A stretch of DNA of 34,159 nt from a bacterium. GTDB taxonomy: Bacteria > Ratteibacteria > UBA8468 > B48-G9 > DSTR01. The position numbers and the translations under genes were made by a program. The stretch covers positions 1 to 34,159 of the forward strand of contig JAKPFT010000097.1 in NCBI GenBank assembly GCA_029551285.1. The letters are read 5' to 3'. Shown piece by piece: positions 15,650 through 25,049 of this stretch. The stretch's first letter is position 1; every line of letters starts with the position of its first letter. The notes below the pieces were generated by a model, which made no database searches, was not told the origin of the DNA, and worked only from the letters and a program-made list of their open reading frames with translations.

Positions 15650-16627
15650 ATGGTTATGCCTTTGAAGACCATTGCTGTTTTGACGGCTGGCGGCGATGCT
15701 CCCGGAATGAACGCGGCCATCAGGGCTGTGGTCAGGTCAGCGCTCAGCTGCGGGTTAAATGTTACTGGTGTGAGACGCGGCTACCGCGGTCTGTACGAAA
15801 AAGACTTTTTTTCAATGAATTCAAGGCATGTCTCCGGAATAATAAACCTGGGTGGCACCATCTTAAAAAGTGTCCGTTTTCCTGAATTTCAGAAGAGAGA
15901 ATTCAGGCAGCAGGCGGCGGAAAATGTCAGACAAGCAAGTATTGATGCACTTGTGGTTATTGGCGGCGATGGAACAGCCCGGGGAGCACTGGCCTTCCAC
16001 CAGGATAGCCAGATTCCGGTGGCTGTTGTTCCAGCTTCCATAGATAATGACCTCGGCGGCACGGAACTGACCATTGGTTTTGACACGGCCGTCAATACCG
16101 CCGTGGAGGCAGTTGACCGCATCAGGGATACTGCCACCAGCCATGACCGCACTTTTATCATTGAAGTCATGGGGCGCCACTGCGGCAACCTGGCTCTTGA
16201 AGTCGGACTTGCCTGTGGGGCAGAAATTATTATTATCCCGGAACAACCTCTGAACTACGAAAAGCTTTTTCAGGAGATAACTACTGCTGACCAGCAGGGG
16301 AAAGAAAGTGTTCTGATCATTTTAGCCGAAGGCGCGGCTAAGGCTCCTGAAATGGCGCAGATTATCTCCCGGCAGTTTCCCCGGAAGGAAATTCGTTACG
16401 CCATCTTAGGATACATCCAGCGCGGGGGACGTCCCACCTATGCCACCCGTGTCCTGGCAACAAAACTGGGGGTCGCAGCTATTCAGACATTGATGAAAGG
16501 AAATACCTGTCACCTCATTGGCTGGCAGAACGGTCAGACGGTAGCCGTACCCCTGCAGGCAGCCCTCGCCAGTCGGGTCAAACTGCAGACAGGCAATCTT
16601 GACCTGACACGTCTTCTTTCTATCTGA
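15650..16627 (+). CDS. pfkA: ATP-dependent 6-phosphofructokinase
   Basis: This enzyme phosphorylates fructose 6-phosphate in glycolysis. The 325-residue protein has 'LTAGGDAPGMNAAIRAVVR' (ATP loop), 'VVIGGDGTARGA', 'VPASIDNDLGGTELTIGFDTA' and 'EVMGRHCGNLAL'. The Gly after GGD in GGDGT points to ATP rather than pyrophosphate as donor, since PPi enzymes usually have Asp there. The usual Gly in P-G-T-IDND is Ala here, not the Lys of PPi enzymes. GTGAGGGA upstream supports ATG 15650; ATG 15656 is an alternative. It is the last gene of the murA operon. Confidence 0.94.
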   Translation: MVMPLKTIAVLTAGGDAPGMNAAIRAVVRSALSCGLNVTGVRRGYRGLYEKDFFSMNSRHVSGIINLGGTILKSVRFPEFQKREFRQQAAENVRQASIDALVVIGGDGTARGALAFHQDSQIPVAVVPASIDNDLGGTELTIGFDTAVNTAVEAVDRIRDTATSHDRTFIIEVMGRHCGNLALEVGLACGAEIIIIPEQPLNYEKLFQEITTADQQGKESVLIILAEGAAKAPEMAQIISRQFPRKEIRYAILGYIQRGGRPTYATRVLATKLGVAAIQTLMKGNTCHLIGWQNGQTVAVPLQAALASRVKLQTGNLDLTRLLSI

Positions 16628-16635
16628 GAAAAAGG

Positions 16636-16664
16636 ACGACAGAATCGGTTTTTTCTGATATACT
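16636..16664 (+). promoter_or_regulatory. Extended -10 promoter of the ilvD-thiC-def operon
   Basis: TATACT (16659-16664) preceded by TGA (16656-16658) gives an extended -10. ACGACA (16636-16641) is a partial -35 at 17-bp spacing. The predicted start near 16671 leaves a leader of about 26 nt carrying GGGAGGA before ATG 16697. There is no room for a leader-peptide attenuator or T-box. Confidence 0.6.
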
Positions 16665-16696
16665 TCATCGTCCAGTAACATTTTTCGGGAGGAACC

Positions 16697-18352
16697 ATGA
16701 GAAGCGATGTTATCAAGAAAGGCTTTTTGAGAGCACCGCACCGAAGTTTGTTGAAGGCAATGGGCTACACCGATGACGAACTTAACCGGCCGCTGATCGG
16801 AGTAGCCAATTCTGGCAACGAAATCATTCCCGGCCATATTCATCTTGATGCGGTGACCGCAGCGGTCAAAGCAGGGATTCGTTCCGCTGGCGGCACGCCT
16901 ATTGAATTTCGCACCATCGGTGTCTGTGATGGTATCGCCATGGGTCATGAAGGAATGAAGTACAGTCTGGTCTCGCGCGAAGTGATTGCTGATTCCGTGG
17001 AGATTATGGCCATGGCCCACGCCTTTGACGGTCTGGTGATGGTGGCCAGTTGTGACAAGATTATACCGGGTATGCTCATGGCCCTGCTTCGTTTGAACCT
17101 GCCGGGACTTTTTGTCAGTGGGGGCCCGATGGCTGCCGGAAAACTACCATCCGGAGAAACTGTGGACCTCATCTCGGTTTTTGAGGGGGTGGGCCGTGTT
17201 TCTGCCGGAACCCTGGATGAAGACCAGCTGAGTGTGCTGGAAAACTATGCCTGCCCTGGCTGTGGCAGCTGTGCCGGTATGTTCACGGCCAACTCCATGA
17301 ATTGTCTTTCCGAAGTGCTGGGCCTGGCTCTGCCAGGAAACGGCACCATCCTGGCCAATTCTGCGCGGCGCATACGGTTAGCCAAGGAATCCGGTCGGCA
17401 GGTAATGGAACTGGTCGCCAAAAACATCAGACCCAGGGATATTGTTAACTCTGACAGTTTCCGAAATGCTATTCGGGTTGACATGGCTCTGGGCGCTTCT
17501 ACCAATACAGTGCTGCATCTTCCAGCCATTGCCCGGGAAGCGGAAATCTCTCTGCCCCTGAATCTTTTTGATGAGCTGAGCCGGACCACACCCAATATCT
17601 GTAAACTATCGCCAGCCTCAGGAACTCATCTGGAAGACTTAGACAGTGCCGGAGGCATACCGGCCGTGATGAAAGAGTTAAGTCGCAGAAATCTGCTGGA
17701 ACTCAATGTCAGAACCGTGGCTGGCTGGCTGCGGGACATCGTTGAGAAAGCCACCATCTGGAATCACGAAGTCATCCGACCCCTGGAACATCCATTCTCG
17801 CCACAGGGCGGTATCGCCATTCTTACCGGCAATCTTGCTCCGGACGGCGCTGTCATCAAGCAGTCTGCAGTGGCGGCTGGTCTCAAAGTGTTTTGTGGGC
17901 CGGCGCGGGTCTATGATGGTGAGGAGGCTGCCCTGGAAGCTATCCTTCAAAAAAGAATTAAACCCGGTGATGTCGTGGTCATCCGCTACGAAGGCCCTAA
18001 AGGGGGACCGGGAATGAGAGAGATGCTTGCCGCCACTTCGGCTATCAGCGGCCAGGGACTTGGTGAAAAAGTGGCCCTGTTAACTGACGGCCGTTTTTCC
18101 GGTGGCACCAGGGGCATCTGTCTGGGCCACATCAGTCCGGAAGCGGCGGCTGGTGGTCCACTGGCCCTGGTGGCTGAGGGCGACAGTATTGAGATTAATC
18201 TTCAGGAAAGGCAACTCAATCTTCTTGTGTCCCCGGAAGAGATGGAAAAGCGGGCCAGAAGTTTTAAACCACCAAGTCCGGGATTGAAGGGAGTTCTGAA
18301 ACGCTACCACCGTCTGGTTCGCTCAGCCAACACCGGAGCTGTTCTTGAATAA
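16697..18352 (+). CDS. ilvD: Dihydroxy-acid dehydratase
   Basis: IlvD dehydrates dihydroxy acids to the 2-keto acid precursors of valine, isoleucine and leucine. The 551-residue protein has '[17 protein letters not shown]', '[20 protein letters not shown]', the cluster cysteine in '[13 protein letters not shown]' and the [19 protein letters not shown] motif with further cluster ligands. Near the C-terminus, '[11 protein letters not shown]' carries the catalytic Ser. The Fe-S cluster makes it oxygen-sensitive in many bacteria. It starts at ATG 16697 after GGGAGGA. No other ilv or leu genes are in the window; thiC follows 14 bp later. Confidence 0.97.
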   Translation: MRSDVIKKGFLRAPHRSLLKAMGYTDDELNRPLIGVANSGNEIIPGHIHLDAVTAAVKAGIRSAGGTPIEFRTIGVCDGIAMGHEGMKYSLVSREVIADSVEIMAMAHAFDGLVMVASCDKIIPGMLMALLRLNLPGLFVSGGPMAAGKLPSGETVDLISVFEGVGRVSAGTLDEDQLSVLENYACPGCGSCAGMFTANSMNCLSEVLGLALPGNGTILANSARRIRLAKESGRQVMELVAKNIRPRDIVNSDSFRNAIRVDMALGASTNTVLHLPAIAREAEISLPLNLFDELSRTTPNICKLSPASGTHLEDLDSAGGIPAVMKELSRRNLLELNVRTVAGWLRDIVEKATIWNHEVIRPLEHPFSPQGGIAILTGNLAPDGAVIKQSAVAAGLKVFCGPARVYDGEEAALEAILQKRIKPGDVVVIRYEGPKGGPGMREMLAATSAISGQGLGEKVALLTDGRFSGGTRGICLGHISPEAAAGGPLALVAEGDSIEINLQERQLNLLVSPEEMEKRARSFKPPSPGLKGVLKRYHRLVRSANTGAVLE

Positions 18353-18366
18353 GCGGGAGAACAATC

Positions 18367-19656
18367 ATGAAAATGATAAGACAGTTGGAGCAGGCCCGAC
18401 AGGGACTACTCACCCGGGAGGTCAGAAGCGTTGCCAGAAAGGAGGGCCTGTCAGCGGAAACCCTGGCGGAGAAGGTAGCAGCTGGACAGGTGGTGCTCCT
18501 GAAACATCACGGCCAGGCTGTGGGTATCGGCGCCGGACTGCGGATTAAGGTTAACGTTAATTTAGGCACCTCACCGGATTATGTCGACCTGAAATTGGAA
18601 CTGACCAAGTTGAAGACAGTGTGTCGCCTGGGAGCAGACACGGTAATGGACCTGAGCACCGGCGGTGACCTGAAGAATATTCGCCAGAGAATTCTTGCGG
18701 AAAGTCAGGTTCCTGTGGGAACCGTGCCCATTTATCAGGCAGCTGTTTCCGCCATTGAGCGAAAGGGTTCTGTCCGCCACATGTCGCCCGATGATTTTTT
18801 CTCGGCGATTGAAGAACAGGCTCAGGAAGGAGTGGCTTTTGTCACCGTACATTGTGGCATTACCCTGAAAACTGTAAACCGCCTCCAGCAACAACCGCGC
18901 ACCATGTCGGTGGTAAGCCGTGGCGGTGTTTTCACCATCTGCTGGATGCTGACCAACGAGAGGGAAAATCCTCTCTATCAGCATTTTGACCGGCTCCTGG
19001 AGATTGCCAGAAAGTATGACCTGGTACTCTCACTGGGCGATGGATTACGACCCGGAGGACTCAGTGACGCCACTGATGCCTGCCAGATTGAGGAACTGAT
19101 TACTCTGGGGGAACTGGTGAAAAGAGCGTGGGAGCAGGGCGTCCAGGTCATGGTGGAAGGACCGGGCCATTTGCCCCTTAACGAAGTAGCGGCCAATGTT
19201 CTCCTGGAAAAAAAGATTTGTTACGGCGCACCTTTTTATGTGCTTGGTCCACTGGTTACAGATATTGCTCCAGGCTATGACCACATTACCAGTGCCATCG
19301 GCGCCGCCGTGGCTGGCTGGCATGGCGCTGATTTTATCTGCACCGTAAGTCCATCCGAGCATCTTTCTCTGCCAACCGCTGAAGATGTGGCCGACGGTCT
19401 TCTGGCCGCCAGAATAGCCGCCCACGCGGCTGACCTGGCCAGGGGAAATCCAGCGGCCTGGAAGTGGAACCGGTCTATGGAGATAGCCAGAGCCCAACGA
19501 AGATGGGCTCAACAGGAGAATCTTTCCCTTGACCCGGAGCACTTTCATCAGCGCCGCCAGAGTTTCCTTCCGTCAAGCAGGGGTGTCTGTACCATGTGCG
19601 GCCGATACTGCTCCATGAAAATGATCCAGAAAGCCCTGGCTGAAAACAAGAAGTAA
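18367..19656 (+). CDS. thiC: Phosphomethylpyrimidine synthase (HMP-P synthase)
   Basis: ThiC is a radical-SAM enzyme that rearranges aminoimidazole ribotide into the pyrimidine half of thiamine. The 429-residue length matches the short form of anaerobes and archaea, lacking the N-terminal extension of proteobacterial enzymes. Motifs include 'GIGAGLRIKVNVNLGTS', 'GADTVMDLSTGGDL', 'VPVGTVPIYQA', 'VMVEGPGHLPLNEV' and 'LGPLVTDIAPGYDHIT'. The C-terminal cluster is 'CTMCGRYCSMKM' (CX2CX3C, the short-form spacing). The 14 bp after ilvD leave no space for a TPP riboswitch, so thiC expression must follow the ilvD promoter or be controlled otherwise. Confidence 0.96.
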   Translation: MKMIRQLEQARQGLLTREVRSVARKEGLSAETLAEKVAAGQVVLLKHHGQAVGIGAGLRIKVNVNLGTSPDYVDLKLELTKLKTVCRLGADTVMDLSTGGDLKNIRQRILAESQVPVGTVPIYQAAVSAIERKGSVRHMSPDDFFSAIEEQAQEGVAFVTVHCGITLKTVNRLQQQPRTMSVVSRGGVFTICWMLTNERENPLYQHFDRLLEIARKYDLVLSLGDGLRPGGLSDATDACQIEELITLGELVKRAWEQGVQVMVEGPGHLPLNEVAANVLLEKKICYGAPFYVLGPLVTDIAPGYDHITSAIGAAVAGWHGADFICTVSPSEHLSLPTAEDVADGLLAARIAAHAADLARGNPAAWKWNRSMEIARAQRRWAQQENLSLDPEHFHQRRQSFLPSSRGVCTMCGRYCSMKMIQKALAENKK

Positions 19657-19662
19657 AAAATT

Positions 19663-20160
19663 ATGAAACGCATCCGAACCTTCGGGGACGAGGTCTTACG
19701 GACCCGGTGCACTTCGGTCACCGTCATTGATGAGCGTGTCCGGCGCTGGCTACGTTACTTAAGAGAAACGCTCCTGGCCAGTAAGGGCGTAGGACTGGCT
19801 GCTCCCCAGATTGGCATCAGAAGAAGAATTTTCCTGGCCCGGAACCCGGAAACAGAAAAAGTGCTTACCTTCATCAATCCGGAAATTGTAGAGTGTTGCG
19901 GCCAGCGGATTGATCTGGAAGGTTGCCTCAGTTTTCCGGAAATTTTCTTTTCCATCCAGCGCGCCGAGAAGGTTACCCTGACGGCTCTGGATGAACATGG
20001 GCGCCGCCTTACCACTGAGGCCACCGGGTTACTGGCCAGATGCTTTCAACATGAGTGTGACCATCTCAACGGGATACTTATTATTGACTATGCCAGCGCC
20101 GAAGAAAAGTCTTTCTGGAAGGAGAGGTTAGAAAAACTCAGAGACCGTCATCGTTCCTGA
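19663..20160 (+). CDS. def: Peptide deformylase
   Basis: Def removes the formyl group from nascent proteins. The 165-residue protein carries all three metal-site motifs: 'GVGLAAPQIG' (motif 1), 'EGCLSFP' (motif 2, metal Cys) and 'HECDHLNG' (motif 3, HExxH). ATG 19663 lies 6 bp after the thiC stop. The gene is not beside fmt as in many bacteria; fmt is not in the window. Confidence 0.97.
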   Translation: MKRIRTFGDEVLRTRCTSVTVIDERVRRWLRYLRETLLASKGVGLAAPQIGIRRRIFLARNPETEKVLTFINPEIVECCGQRIDLEGCLSFPEIFFSIQRAEKVTLTALDEHGRRLTTEATGLLARCFQHECDHLNGILIIDYASAEEKSFWKERLEKLRDRHRS

Positions 20161-20187
20161 CTTATCTCGCATCTAACACTTTTGAAT

Positions 20188-21792
20188 ATGATACCGGAAT
20201 ACCTTGTTTCTTTTGATACAGGGCTCCTGCCAGTGGAGGAAGCGGATATTCTGATTGTCGGTTCAGGGATTGCCGGTTTGAGATGCGCCCTGGCGCTTCA
20301 GGGTACGAAAACTGTTCTGGTCAGCAAGGGTGGACTGGAAAATACCTGCACTTATAACGCTCAGGGCGGGATTGCCGCGGCGCTGGACCATGGCGACTCT
20401 CCGGAAAAACATCTTGAAGATACGCTGGTCGCCGGGGCTGGCTTAAATAATCGGGCCGCGGTGGAAGTTCTCGTTCGGGAAGGCATCCAGCGGGTTAGCG
20501 AATTGATGGAATGGGGTCTGAAATTTGATACCGCCGGGCAACGACTTCACTTTGGCAGAGAAGGAGGCCATTCCTGCTCCAGAATCCTTCACAGTCTGGG
20601 TGATGCCACCGGCCAGGCTGTGGCCTCTTTCCTCTGGAAGATGGTTACCAGCTCCGGAATAAAGGTCATCACGGACCTCTTTCTGGTGGACCTTCTGGCT
20701 GAAGAAGAGGGGGTAAGAGGCGCCCTGCTCCTGGACACGGAAAAGAAAAAACTGCTGGTGGTAAAAAGCAACAACATTATTCTGGCCTCAGGCGGGGCTG
20801 GTCAAATTTTTCAGGAGACAACTAACCCGGCGGCTATTACCGGGGATGGCCAGGCTGCTGCCTACCGGCGAGGCGCCGAACTTACGGACCTGGAGTTTTT
20901 TCAGTTTCATCCCACCACCTTTTATCTGGCCGGAGCTCCCCGGTTTCTCATCTCAGAAGCCGTTCGGGGTGAAGGAGGCTACCTCCGCAACAGTTCCGGC
21001 CAGCGGTTCATGAGCGATTATCACCGGCTCGCCGAACTGGCTCCGCGCGATGTGGTCACCCGGGCGATCATTGATCAGATGAAGAAGACCAACAGCACCT
21101 GCGTTTATCTGGACCTGACCCACTTACCCAAAGGCCGTGTTCGCCGACGTTTCCCGGCCATAGACAGTTTTTGCCGCAGCTACGGACTGGATATCACCAG
21201 AGACTTAATCCCGGTCCGGCCGGCCGCCCATTACTTCATGGGAGGAATTCGTACTGACCTGTGGGGACAGACCAGCATACCCGGTCTTTACGCCGTCGGT
21301 GAAGTAGCCTGTAATGGTGTCCACGGAGCTAACAGACTGGGCAGCAATTCTTTACTGGAAGGACTGGTTTTTGCCGTCCGCGCTGCCGAGCACGTGCGTG
21401 GCCGCCAGTGCCGTCCGGGCCGCACGACTAAGTGGCGTTATCGCTTTCCCCAGACAGGAGATATCCTCATTGACCGTGAAGACCTCAAACGGTCAATCAA
21501 GAGTCTCATGTGGCGCTATGCCGGCACAGAGAGAAATAGGGTAGATTTGACGGCTGCCCTGGAGAAGATTGAGAACTGGGAGCGATACGCTTTCCTGAAA
21601 GAATTCCATGAGCCCGGAGGTTTTGAAAGCCAGAACATGCTTATTCTGTCGGGTTTGATCATCAACGCCGCTCTGAGAAGACAGGAAAGCCGGGGCGCTC
21701 ACTTTCGGACCGATTTCCCGGAGACAGTTAATACCTGGAAGAAGCATATCGTCATTTCCCGGCAAGATTTCTTTCTTACCGAGGCTCTCTGA
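20188..21792 (+). CDS. nadB: L-aspartate oxidase
   Basis: NadB oxidises L-aspartate to iminoaspartate, the first step of NAD synthesis (fumarate can replace oxygen as acceptor in anaerobes). The protein of about 534 residues has the FAD-binding 'ADILIVGSGIAGLRCALAL', 'NAQGGIAAAL', 'GREGGHSCSRILH', 'FQFHPTTFY' and 'SEAVRGEGGYLRN'. It also has the active-site/FAD segment 'PAAHYFMGGI' and 'GLYAVGEVACNGVHGANR'. The C-terminal helical domain of the fumarate reductase superfamily is present. ATG 20188 is preferred over the in-frame TTG 20182; neither has a clear ribosome site. nadA and nadC are not adjacent, but nadD lies about 5 kb downstream. Confidence 0.95.
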   Translation: MIPEYLVSFDTGLLPVEEADILIVGSGIAGLRCALALQGTKTVLVSKGGLENTCTYNAQGGIAAALDHGDSPEKHLEDTLVAGAGLNNRAAVEVLVREGIQRVSELMEWGLKFDTAGQRLHFGREGGHSCSRILHSLGDATGQAVASFLWKMVTSSGIKVITDLFLVDLLAEEEGVRGALLLDTEKKKLLVVKSNNIILASGGAGQIFQETTNPAAITGDGQAAAYRRGAELTDLEFFQFHPTTFYLAGAPRFLISEAVRGEGGYLRNSSGQRFMSDYHRLAELAPRDVVTRAIIDQMKKTNSTCVYLDLTHLPKGRVRRRFPAIDSFCRSYGLDITRDLIPVRPAAHYFMGGIRTDLWGQTSIPGLYAVGEVACNGVHGANRLGSNSLLEGLVFAVRAAEHVRGRQCRPGRTTKWRYRFPQTGDILIDREDLKRSIKSLMWRYAGTERNRVDLTAALEKIENWERYAFLKEFHEPGGFESQNMLILSGLIINAALRRQESRGAHFRTDFPETVNTWKKHIVISRQDFFLTEAL

Positions 21793-21820
21793 TGCCACCC
21801 GGTAACTTCACCTGGAGAAG

Positions 21821-23218
21821 ATGATGAAAGCGAAAAGAGTGGAGGTGACAAAACAGCAGGTTTTCCAACGCATTAAAAACTTTAATGAAGTCTCCCTGGG
21901 GTATACCGAGGCGGAGGCAAAGCTTGAGGCCAGCCGCTGCTTGCAATGCCGTAATGCGGCCTGCATCCGAGGCTGTCCGGTAGAAATCAATATTCCTGAA
22001 TTCGTCCGTCTTCTGAGAGATGGAGCTCTATCACAGGCCTTTGCCTCCCTGAGAAGCAAGAACATTCTGCCGGCCATTTGCGGAAGGGTTTGCCCTCAGG
22101 AAACCCAGTGCGAACAACTGTGCGTGCTGGGAAAGAAGGGACAGCCGCTGGCTATTGGACGGCTGGAAAGATTTCTGGCTGATTGGGCCAGAAGTACCGG
22201 TGAGGATAGAAACAAGCGAGAGACAATCACTGATAGCGGTAGCCACCGGGTGGCTGTGGTTGGCTCTGGACCGGCTGGTCTTACCTGTGCTGCAGAACTG
22301 GCCAGCCACGGAATTTCAGTGACAATCTTTGAGTCTCTTCACCGTCCTGGCGGAGTTCTGGTTTACGGAATTCCCGAATTTCGTCTGCCGAAAGCCATAG
22401 TCGCTCATGAGGTCCAGCAGGTGAAAAAAGCCGGTGTTGAAATCATTACCGATGTCGTTGTGGGAAAAACCATGACCCTGCCGGACCTCTTCCGCACCGG
22501 CTACGAGGCCATCTTCATAGCCAGCGGCGCCGGGTTACCTTCCTTCCTGGGTATTCCCGGGGAGAATTCTTTGCGGGTCTACTCGGCTAACGAGTTTCTC
22601 ACCAGAGTAAACCTGATGGGCGCCTTCCGCTTTCCTGAGACTGACACTCCGGTGGATGTTGGCCGGCAGGTGGCGGTCATCGGAGGTGGCAATGTCGCCA
22701 TGGACGCGGCCCGATGTGCCCTTCGTCTCGGGGCAGAAAGCGTCCAGGTTCTCTACCGTCGCACCGAACAGGAGTTGCCGGCCAGACGGGAAGAATACGA
22801 AAACGCCAGGGAGGAAGGTATTGTTTTTGAATTTCTGGTCAGTCCCACAGCCATTATCGCCGATGAAAAAGGCTATGTCACCGGTATCAAAATTATTCGC
22901 AACCGTCTGGGAGAGCCGGATGAAAGTGGCCGGCGCCGTCCCGTGCCCATCCCGGATTCAGAGACCGTGCTTCCTTTTGACACGGTTATTGTGGCTATCG
23001 GACAGAATCCGAATCCCCTTATCGCAGCCTCCTGTCCGGAATTAAAAACCGGCCGTCACGGAGAGATTATCGCTGACCCGGAGACCGGTGCTACCAGTGT
23101 TGCGGGTATCTTTGCCGGCGGAGACATCACCACCGGTGCAGCCACGGTAATCAGCGCCATGGGCGCCGGCAAGAAGGCTGCGCGGGCCATCGTCCAGTAC
23201 CTAAGCCAGGGACGATGA
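21821..23218 (+). CDS. GltD/NfnB-like NAD(P)-linked Fe-S flavoprotein (glutamate synthase small-subunit family)
   Basis: The 465-residue protein has two N-terminal [4Fe-4S]-type Cys groups. Cys40, Cys43, Cys48 and Cys52 lie in 'CLQCRNAACIRGCPV', and further Cys are in 'CGRVCPQETQCEQLC'. An FAD fold follows ('VAVVGSGPAGLTCAAEL'), then an NADPH fold ('VAVIGGGNVAMDAARCAL', 'LYRRTEQELPAR'), and the final FAD-contacting 'GIFAGGDITTGAATVISAMG'. This is the shared module of GltD, homotetrameric glutamate synthase-like GltA, and the NfnB/SudA subunit of ferredoxin:NADP oxidoreductase. No gltB or nfnA/sudB lies beside it, so the specific reaction is open. GGAGAAG supports ATG 21821; ATG 21824 is an alternative. 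Confidence 0.88.
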   Translation: MMKAKRVEVTKQQVFQRIKNFNEVSLGYTEAEAKLEASRCLQCRNAACIRGCPVEINIPEFVRLLRDGALSQAFASLRSKNILPAICGRVCPQETQCEQLCVLGKKGQPLAIGRLERFLADWARSTGEDRNKRETITDSGSHRVAVVGSGPAGLTCAAELASHGISVTIFESLHRPGGVLVYGIPEFRLPKAIVAHEVQQVKKAGVEIITDVVVGKTMTLPDLFRTGYEAIFIASGAGLPSFLGIPGENSLRVYSANEFLTRVNLMGAFRFPETDTPVDVGRQVAVIGGGNVAMDAARCALRLGAESVQVLYRRTEQELPARREEYENAREEGIVFEFLVSPTAIIADEKGYVTGIKIIRNRLGEPDESGRRRPVPIPDSETVLPFDTVIVAIGQNPNPLIAASCPELKTGRHGEIIADPETGATSVAGIFAGGDITTGAATVISAMGAGKKAARAIVQYLSQGR

Positions 23219-23297
23219 TGCTTCTCAGCCGTATCTGCCAAGTTTCCCCTGCCAGCCACTTAGCCCTTCGGTGGGGACTAAGATCGGGCCCGTCCAT

Positions 23298-23327
23298 TTG
23301 TCAGAGTTCCCAGGACTGTGTTATCTT
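23298..23327 (+). promoter_or_regulatory. Promoter of the slipin-tyrA-proBA-nadD-pheST-zapA run
   Basis: TTGTCA (23298-23303) and TATCTT (23322-23327) are spaced by 18 bp, with an extended -10 TG at 23319-23320. The predicted leader is about 88 nt. A small hairpin (CTTAG...CTAAG, 23259-23282) lies upstream without a T-tract, so a terminator for the preceding operon is not supported. Confidence 0.6.
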
Positions 23328-23421
23328 TGTAGTCGGAACTGCTTCTGAAGTTCAAGTGAAAGCAAGGTGATCTAACCGGGAATGAAGATTCTCAGGAGAC
23401 ACAGGGTAACAAGGAGGGAGA

Positions 23422-24174
23422 ATGCCTGGCGGTTGGGTAATTCTGGGCGTGGTTGTCTTGCTCATCCTGGTCAATTCCATCAAGGTTGTCAACGAGTATG
23501 AGCGGGGTGTTATCTTTCGTCTGGGCCGGCTGGTGGGTGTCCGCGGACCAGGTCTGTTCTTTCTGATTCCTATGGTGGAGCGGATGGTCAAAATCAGTCT
23601 GCGGACATTAACTTTTGATGTTACCCCTCAGGAAGTGATGACCAAGGACAATGTTCCTATCAAGGTTAATGCGGTGGTCTATTTTCGGGTCATGGATCCA
23701 GCCAGGGCAGTAGTGGAAGTGGAAAATTATCAGGTTGCCACCGTCCAGATTGCCCAGACCACTTTGCGGGGTGTGGTCGGCCATAACGAGCTGGACGATA
23801 TCCTGGCGGAAAGAGAAAAGATTAACCAGCGACTTCAGCAGATCATTGACGAGCAGACCGACCCCTGGGGTATCAAGGTGAGCATTGTGGAGATTAAAGA
23901 AGTGGAACTCCCGGAGAGTATGAAGCGGGCCATGGCCAGACAGGCGGAAGTGGAGAGAGAACGGCGTGCCAAGGTTATCAATGCCGAGGGCGAACTGCAG
24001 GCTTCGGAAAAACTGCGGGAAGCGGCCAGAATTCTGGCTGAGATTCCGCAGGCGATGCATCTGCGATATCTGCAGACAGCCACGGAAATTGCCACGGAGA
24101 AGAATTCTACTCTGGTCTTTCCTCTGCCCATGGAATTCTTTAATCTCGGACAGAAAAAGAAAGAGGAAACATAA
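23422..24174 (+). CDS. Slipin / stomatin-like SPFH-domain membrane protein
   Basis: This 250-residue protein has an N-terminal membrane segment ('[18 protein letters not shown]', about 6-23). The SPFH/Band-7 domain follows ('[20 protein letters not shown]' and '[20 protein letters not shown]'), then a charged coiled-coil region ('[19 protein letters not shown]') typical of bacterial slipins. Such proteins oligomerise in lipid microdomains and are often co-encoded with an NfeD protease partner. Here no nfeD gene is adjacent; tyrA follows instead. AAGGAGGG gives ATG 23422 a strong ribosome site. Confidence 0.92.
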   Translation: MPGGWVILGVVVLLILVNSIKVVNEYERGVIFRLGRLVGVRGPGLFFLIPMVERMVKISLRTLTFDVTPQEVMTKDNVPIKVNAVVYFRVMDPARAVVEVENYQVATVQIAQTTLRGVVGHNELDDILAEREKINQRLQQIIDEQTDPWGIKVSIVEIKEVELPESMKRAMARQAEVERERRAKVINAEGELQASEKLREAARILAEIPQAMHLRYLQTATEIATEKNSTLVFPLPMEFFNLGQKKKEET

Positions 24175-24188
24175 CAATAAAGGCGCAG

Positions 24189-25049
24189 ATGCCCTTTTTT
24201 AAAGCAGCCGGGATTGTTGGTCTGGGGATGCTGGGAGGTTCTCTGGCGCTGGACATGCGGCGGCTGGCGCTGGCCGAGGTCATCATAGGAGCCAGCCGGC
24301 GCCGAAGCACTCTGGCTCAAGCCCGGAAATGGGGAGTGGTTGACGAGGTCACCACGGATATTTCCGGACTTATCGGCAAGGTTGACTTTCTTATTCTGGC
24401 CACTCCTCCCTCAGTGGTGCCAATCTATCTGAAACTTATGGCACGCTTCAAACCAGACCTGCTGGCGACGGACGTGGCCAGCGTGAAAAAGGTAATTATG
24501 GGCCAGGCGGAAAAATTTCTAAGAAAGCCCCATTTCTTTGTGGGCTCCCATCCTATTGCCGGGTCAGAACAGAGCGGTCTGAAAGCAGCCCGGGAGAATC
24601 TTTTCACCGGAAGAACCGTGGTGGTTACCCCCTCGGCTAACAATCCTCCGAAGGCCGTCAACAGGGTGATTGACTTCTGGTACGCCCTGGGCGCCAGGAC
24701 TGTCCGGATGACGCCGGAAGAACATGATTTTTTTCTGGCGCTTACTAGCCACCTGCCGCACTTAGTAGCTTATGCTCTGGTGGAGGCCACGTCTGTCCTT
24801 AAGCGACCGGCTCCAGACTACTGCCTGGGTTCAGGTTTTCGGGATACTACCCGGATTGCCAAGAGTAATCCTTCCCTCTGGGCAGAGATTCTGATGGCCA
24901 ACAGAAAGTATGTTCTGGCCAGATCTGCGGTCTTTCGCCGAAGACTCCACTATCTGGAAGAACTACTGAGGGCTGGAGACACAGAAAAACTAACCTGTCA
25001 TCTCCAGAGAATAGTTCAACTGCGGGAGAGAATGGATGAAAAAGGCTGA
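24189..25049 (+). CDS. tyrA: Prephenate dehydrogenase
   Basis: TyrA oxidatively decarboxylates prephenate (or arogenate) for tyrosine synthesis. The 286-residue protein has the Rossmann motif 'AGIVGLGMLGGSLALDM', 'DFLILATPPS', 'TDVASVKK', the substrate loop 'SHPIAGSEQSG' and 'LTSHLPHLVAYAL' with the catalytic/substrate His region. It lacks a fused chorismate mutase and a C-terminal ACT domain, so tyrosine feedback through ACT is not expected. It starts 14 bp after the slipin gene and overlaps proB by 14 nt. Prephenate versus arogenate preference is not readable. Confidence 0.93.
   Translation: MPFFKAAGIVGLGMLGGSLALDMRRLALAEVIIGASRRRSTLAQARKWGVVDEVTTDISGLIGKVDFLILATPPSVVPIYLKLMARFKPDLLATDVASVKKVIMGQAEKFLRKPHFFVGSHPIAGSEQSGLKAARENLFTGRTVVVTPSANNPPKAVNRVIDFWYALGARTVRMTPEEHDFFLALTSHLPHLVAYALVEATSVLKRPAPDYCLGSGFRDTTRIAKSNPSLWAEILMANRKYVLARSAVFRRRLHYLEELLRAGDTEKLTCHLQRIVQLRERMDEKG

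Noticed and set aside
16641-16658. Short CAGAA...TTCTG stem before ilvD as an attenuator
   Set aside because: The 5-bp stem overlaps the extended -10 box and would lie upstream of the transcription start.
23259-23282. Hairpin CTTAG...CTAAG after the GltD/NfnB-like gene as a possible terminator
   Set aside because: The stem is interrupted and no T-tract follows, so it does not meet the pattern of an intrinsic terminator.
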